This document shows, one piece after another, positions 62,381-64,000 of a stretch of 64,000 nucleotides of DNA. The number at the start of each line of letters is the position of its first letter. The stretch's first letter is position 1. Source of the stretch: Sphingopyxis microcysteis (GTDB lineage Bacteria > Pseudomonadota > Alphaproteobacteria > Sphingomonadales > Sphingomonadaceae); the NCBI RefSeq assembly GCF_012274265.1, contig NZ_JAANYY010000003.1:494975-558974 (forward strand), read 5' to 3'. Both the position numbers and the translations under genes were made by a program. Under the pieces are notes generated by a model. It was not told the DNA's origin, searched no databases, and was given only the letters and a program-made list of their open reading frames with translations.

Positions 62381-63775
62381 CTAGCCGCCCAGTGCCAGCC
62401 ACAACAGCAGGCGCGCGCGCCGCGCCGCGCCCACCGCGACCGCGGCGCGTTCCGCCGCGCCGTCGGCTTGCCGCCGCGTTTCCAGCGCCGCCGACAAGTC
62501 GGCCAGCCCGGCGCGAAAGCGGCTTGCGGTCAGGGCGTCGCTGCGCGCCAACAGCGCCGCCTCCTGCGCCGCCGCCGCCGCGCGCGCGTCGGCGGCGGCA
62601 ATCAATCGATAAGCCGACTCGGCATCGCCCAAGGCGGTGAATACCGTCGCACGATATTGCTGAAAGGCGAGCTTCTTGTCCGCCGCCGCACCATCGATCT
62701 CCGCGGAAATCCGGCCAAAATCAATAAGCGGCCCCGCGATTGCAGCGGCGAGCGACCCGATGATCGAATCATCGTCGAACAACTGGCCCGGGCTGAATGC
62801 CAACAGGCCCAGCGTGCCCGACAGCGTCAGGCGCGGAAACCGCCGCGCGGCGGTCGCCGCCAGATCGGCGTCGGCCGCGGCGAGCCGCGCGGCTGCGGCC
62901 ACGACATCGGGACGGCGGACGAGCAGGTCGGACGGCAGCGCGGCGGGCGCCGATGGCAACGCCTGCTCACCATGCGACGCATCCAGCTGCGCCTCAACCC
63001 ATGCGGCATCGCGCCCGGTGAGCGTTACCAGGCGCCCGACGATGGTGCCCCGTTCGGTATCGAGCCCCGCCAGACGGCTCCGCGATGCGCTCGCCACGCT
63101 TTCGGCGCGCACGCGGTCGGCGCCCGGCGCAAGGCCGGCGGTCGATCGTGCGGTGGCCAGCGCAATCAGACGCTCGGCCGATGTCAGGTCGCGCTGAAGC
63201 GATGCCGCACGCGCGTCAAGGCTTCGCCAATCGACCACCAGCGACGCGATATCGGCGATCAGCGCGATCCGGACCGCGTCGGCGTCGGCGGTCGCCGCAT
63301 CGAGCCGCAACGATGCGGCGCGCTGTTCGGACCGCAAGCGACCGAAGATGTCCGGATCCCAGCGCGCGCTGAGCGAAGCGCCATAAGCCGTCTGATCGGG
63401 ATCGATCGAAATGCCGGGCGGCAGGCTGGCGCCGAAGCTCCCCGGATTGCTGCGGCTCGTCTCGATCGACGCCGACGCGTCCAATTGCGGCGCGCGTTCG
63501 GCGCGGGCGCGGCGCGCGGCGGCGCGGGCGCGTTCGATCCGCGCCGCCGCCTCACCGAGCGAGGGTGCTTCGGCGATCGCCGCGGCCTGTAGCGCCAAAA
63601 AAGCAGGATCGTCACTCGGCAACAAAGCCGCCAAAGACCCGGCGCGAGCAGCATCGGGCGCGCCGGAAAAGGTCGCAGGAATCGGCGGCGTCGGCGTCTC
63701 CACCGTCGGCGGTGACCCGGCGGCGCACCCTGCCAGCAGCGCCGCGGCGAAGAACAGGGGCGCGCTGCGCGTCAC
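62381..63775 (-). CDS. Outer membrane efflux lipoprotein (TolC/NodT type)
   Basis: A 464-residue OMF with a lipobox (FFAAALLAGC, Cys at about residue 16) and the duplicated coiled-coil/beta structure of the TolC family, rich in alanine heptads (AAARIERARAAARRARAERA). It forms the outer membrane exit duct for RND or ABC efflux. It is translationally coupled to the HlyD-type gene (4-bp overlap) and converges on the D-aminoacylase. Confidence 0.87.
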   Translation of the reverse strand: MTRSAPLFFAAALLAGCAAGSPPTVETPTPPIPATFSGAPDAARAGSLAALLPSDDPAFLALQAAAIAEAPSLGEAAARIERARAAARRARAERAPQLDASASIETSRSNPGSFGASLPPGISIDPDQTAYGASLSARWDPDIFGRLRSEQRAASLRLDAATADADAVRIALIADIASLVVDWRSLDARAASLQRDLTSAERLIALATARSTAGLAPGADRVRAESVASASRSRLAGLDTERGTIVGRLVTLTGRDAAWVEAQLDASHGEQALPSAPAALPSDLLVRRPDVVAAAARLAAADADLAATAARRFPRLTLSGTLGLLAFSPGQLFDDDSIIGSLAAAIAGPLIDFGRISAEIDGAAADKKLAFQQYRATVFTALGDAESAYRLIAAADARAAAAAQEAALLARSDALTASRFRAGLADLSAALETRRQADGAAERAAVAVGAARRARLLLWLALGG

Positions 63776-64000
63776 TTCCTGGCTCCGGAGGGGGCTTTCG
63801 CCGGGATGAAAGCATCGACCTGCTGCCCGACGCGGAAGAGGTCGCTGCCCGCCGGAAGCGCATAGATGATCTGCATCACGCGCACATCGACGCGTTCGGC
63901 GGCGCTGTTGGTCAGCGAGCGTTTCGGCACCACCAGCGGTTCGGCGCGAACGAAGCGCGCGGCGACCTGGCGCTCGGCGGCGCCGCGCGGCGACACGATG
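63772..64000 (-). CDS. HlyD-family periplasmic adaptor (partial)
   Basis: The C-terminal 75 or so residues of an efflux adaptor, cut by the window edge. The strand RVDVRVMQIIYALPAG and GQQVDAFIPAK match the beta domain of HlyD-type adaptors working with ABC exporters. It lies upstream of the outer membrane lipoprotein and overlaps it by 4 bp. Confidence 0.75.
   Translation of the reverse strand, partial: IVSPRGAAERQVAARFVRAEPLVVPKRSLTNSAAERVDVRVMQIIYALPAGSDLFRVGQQVDAFIPAKAPSGARK

Noticed and set aside
1-64000. tRNA, rRNA or riboswitch genes
   Set aside because: I looked for T-loop GTTCGA signatures in intergenic DNA and for rRNA-like sequence and found none. A covariance-model scan could still find small RNAs.

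Overview
The window is a high-GC, densely packed alphaproteobacterial chromosome segment, most likely from a sphingomonad close to Sphingopyxis. Pointers are the large NAD-dependent glutamate dehydrogenase, a DUF4167 protein, tandem DUF4139 proteins, a TonB receptor with the sphingomonad-style IIVTGSR plug start, and many short palindromic intergenic repeats. I see no rRNA, tRNA, CRISPR array, transposase or prophage gene. The organism call is inference from gene content, not from a database match.

Layout. 1-2.6 kb: end of a surface polysaccharide locus (glycosyltransferase, flippase). 2.5-7.8 kb: CBS protein, small membrane protein with a YciA-type thioesterase, two tandem DUF4139 proteins and the Asn/Arg-rich DUF4167 protein. 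8-19.2 kb: housekeeping genes (prmC-prfA, hisS, M61 peptidase, ppa, MscS channel, metC, a mercaptopyruvate sulfurtransferase, a Pro-rich membrane protein). 19.2-25.6 kb: queF, a second thioesterase, cytochrome P450, a globin-like protein, a HerA-like ATPase, a compositionally odd hypothetical protein and a VOC protein. 25.7-31.4 kb: membrane quality control (DegP, HflC, HflK) and the divergent mrp-CoA-binding-lipoprotein operon. 31.6-38.7 kb: orphan molybdopterin dehydrogenase subunit with hemH, DUF1963 protein, phaB, ribbon-helix-helix protein, ATP-grasp protein. 38.9-46 kb: glutamate dehydrogenase, PAS protein, TetR.

46-62.3 kb is the most interesting part. A TonB receptor and a Tat-exported penicillin-acylase-type hydrolase are divergent. 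Next comes a minus-strand run: LysR regulator, DgcN, DgcA, a DAACS-type symporter, AmpG, a serine hydrolase and DacB, most of them joined by 4-bp overlaps, with an exported N-acyl-D-amino-acid deacylase divergent from the regulator. The parts fit a salvage route: DacB and the hydrolases release D-amino acids and muropeptides in the periplasm, AmpG and the symporter import them, and DgcN/DgcA turn D-glutamate (or L-Ala-D-Glu) into L-glutamate, which the glutamate dehydrogenase 15 kb away could burn. The window ends inside an HlyD/NodT-type efflux operon.

Genes are separated by several families of short palindromic elements. Many sit at gene 3' ends and could act as terminators; one 160-bp copy has perfect 26-bp terminal inverted repeats and looks MITE-like.
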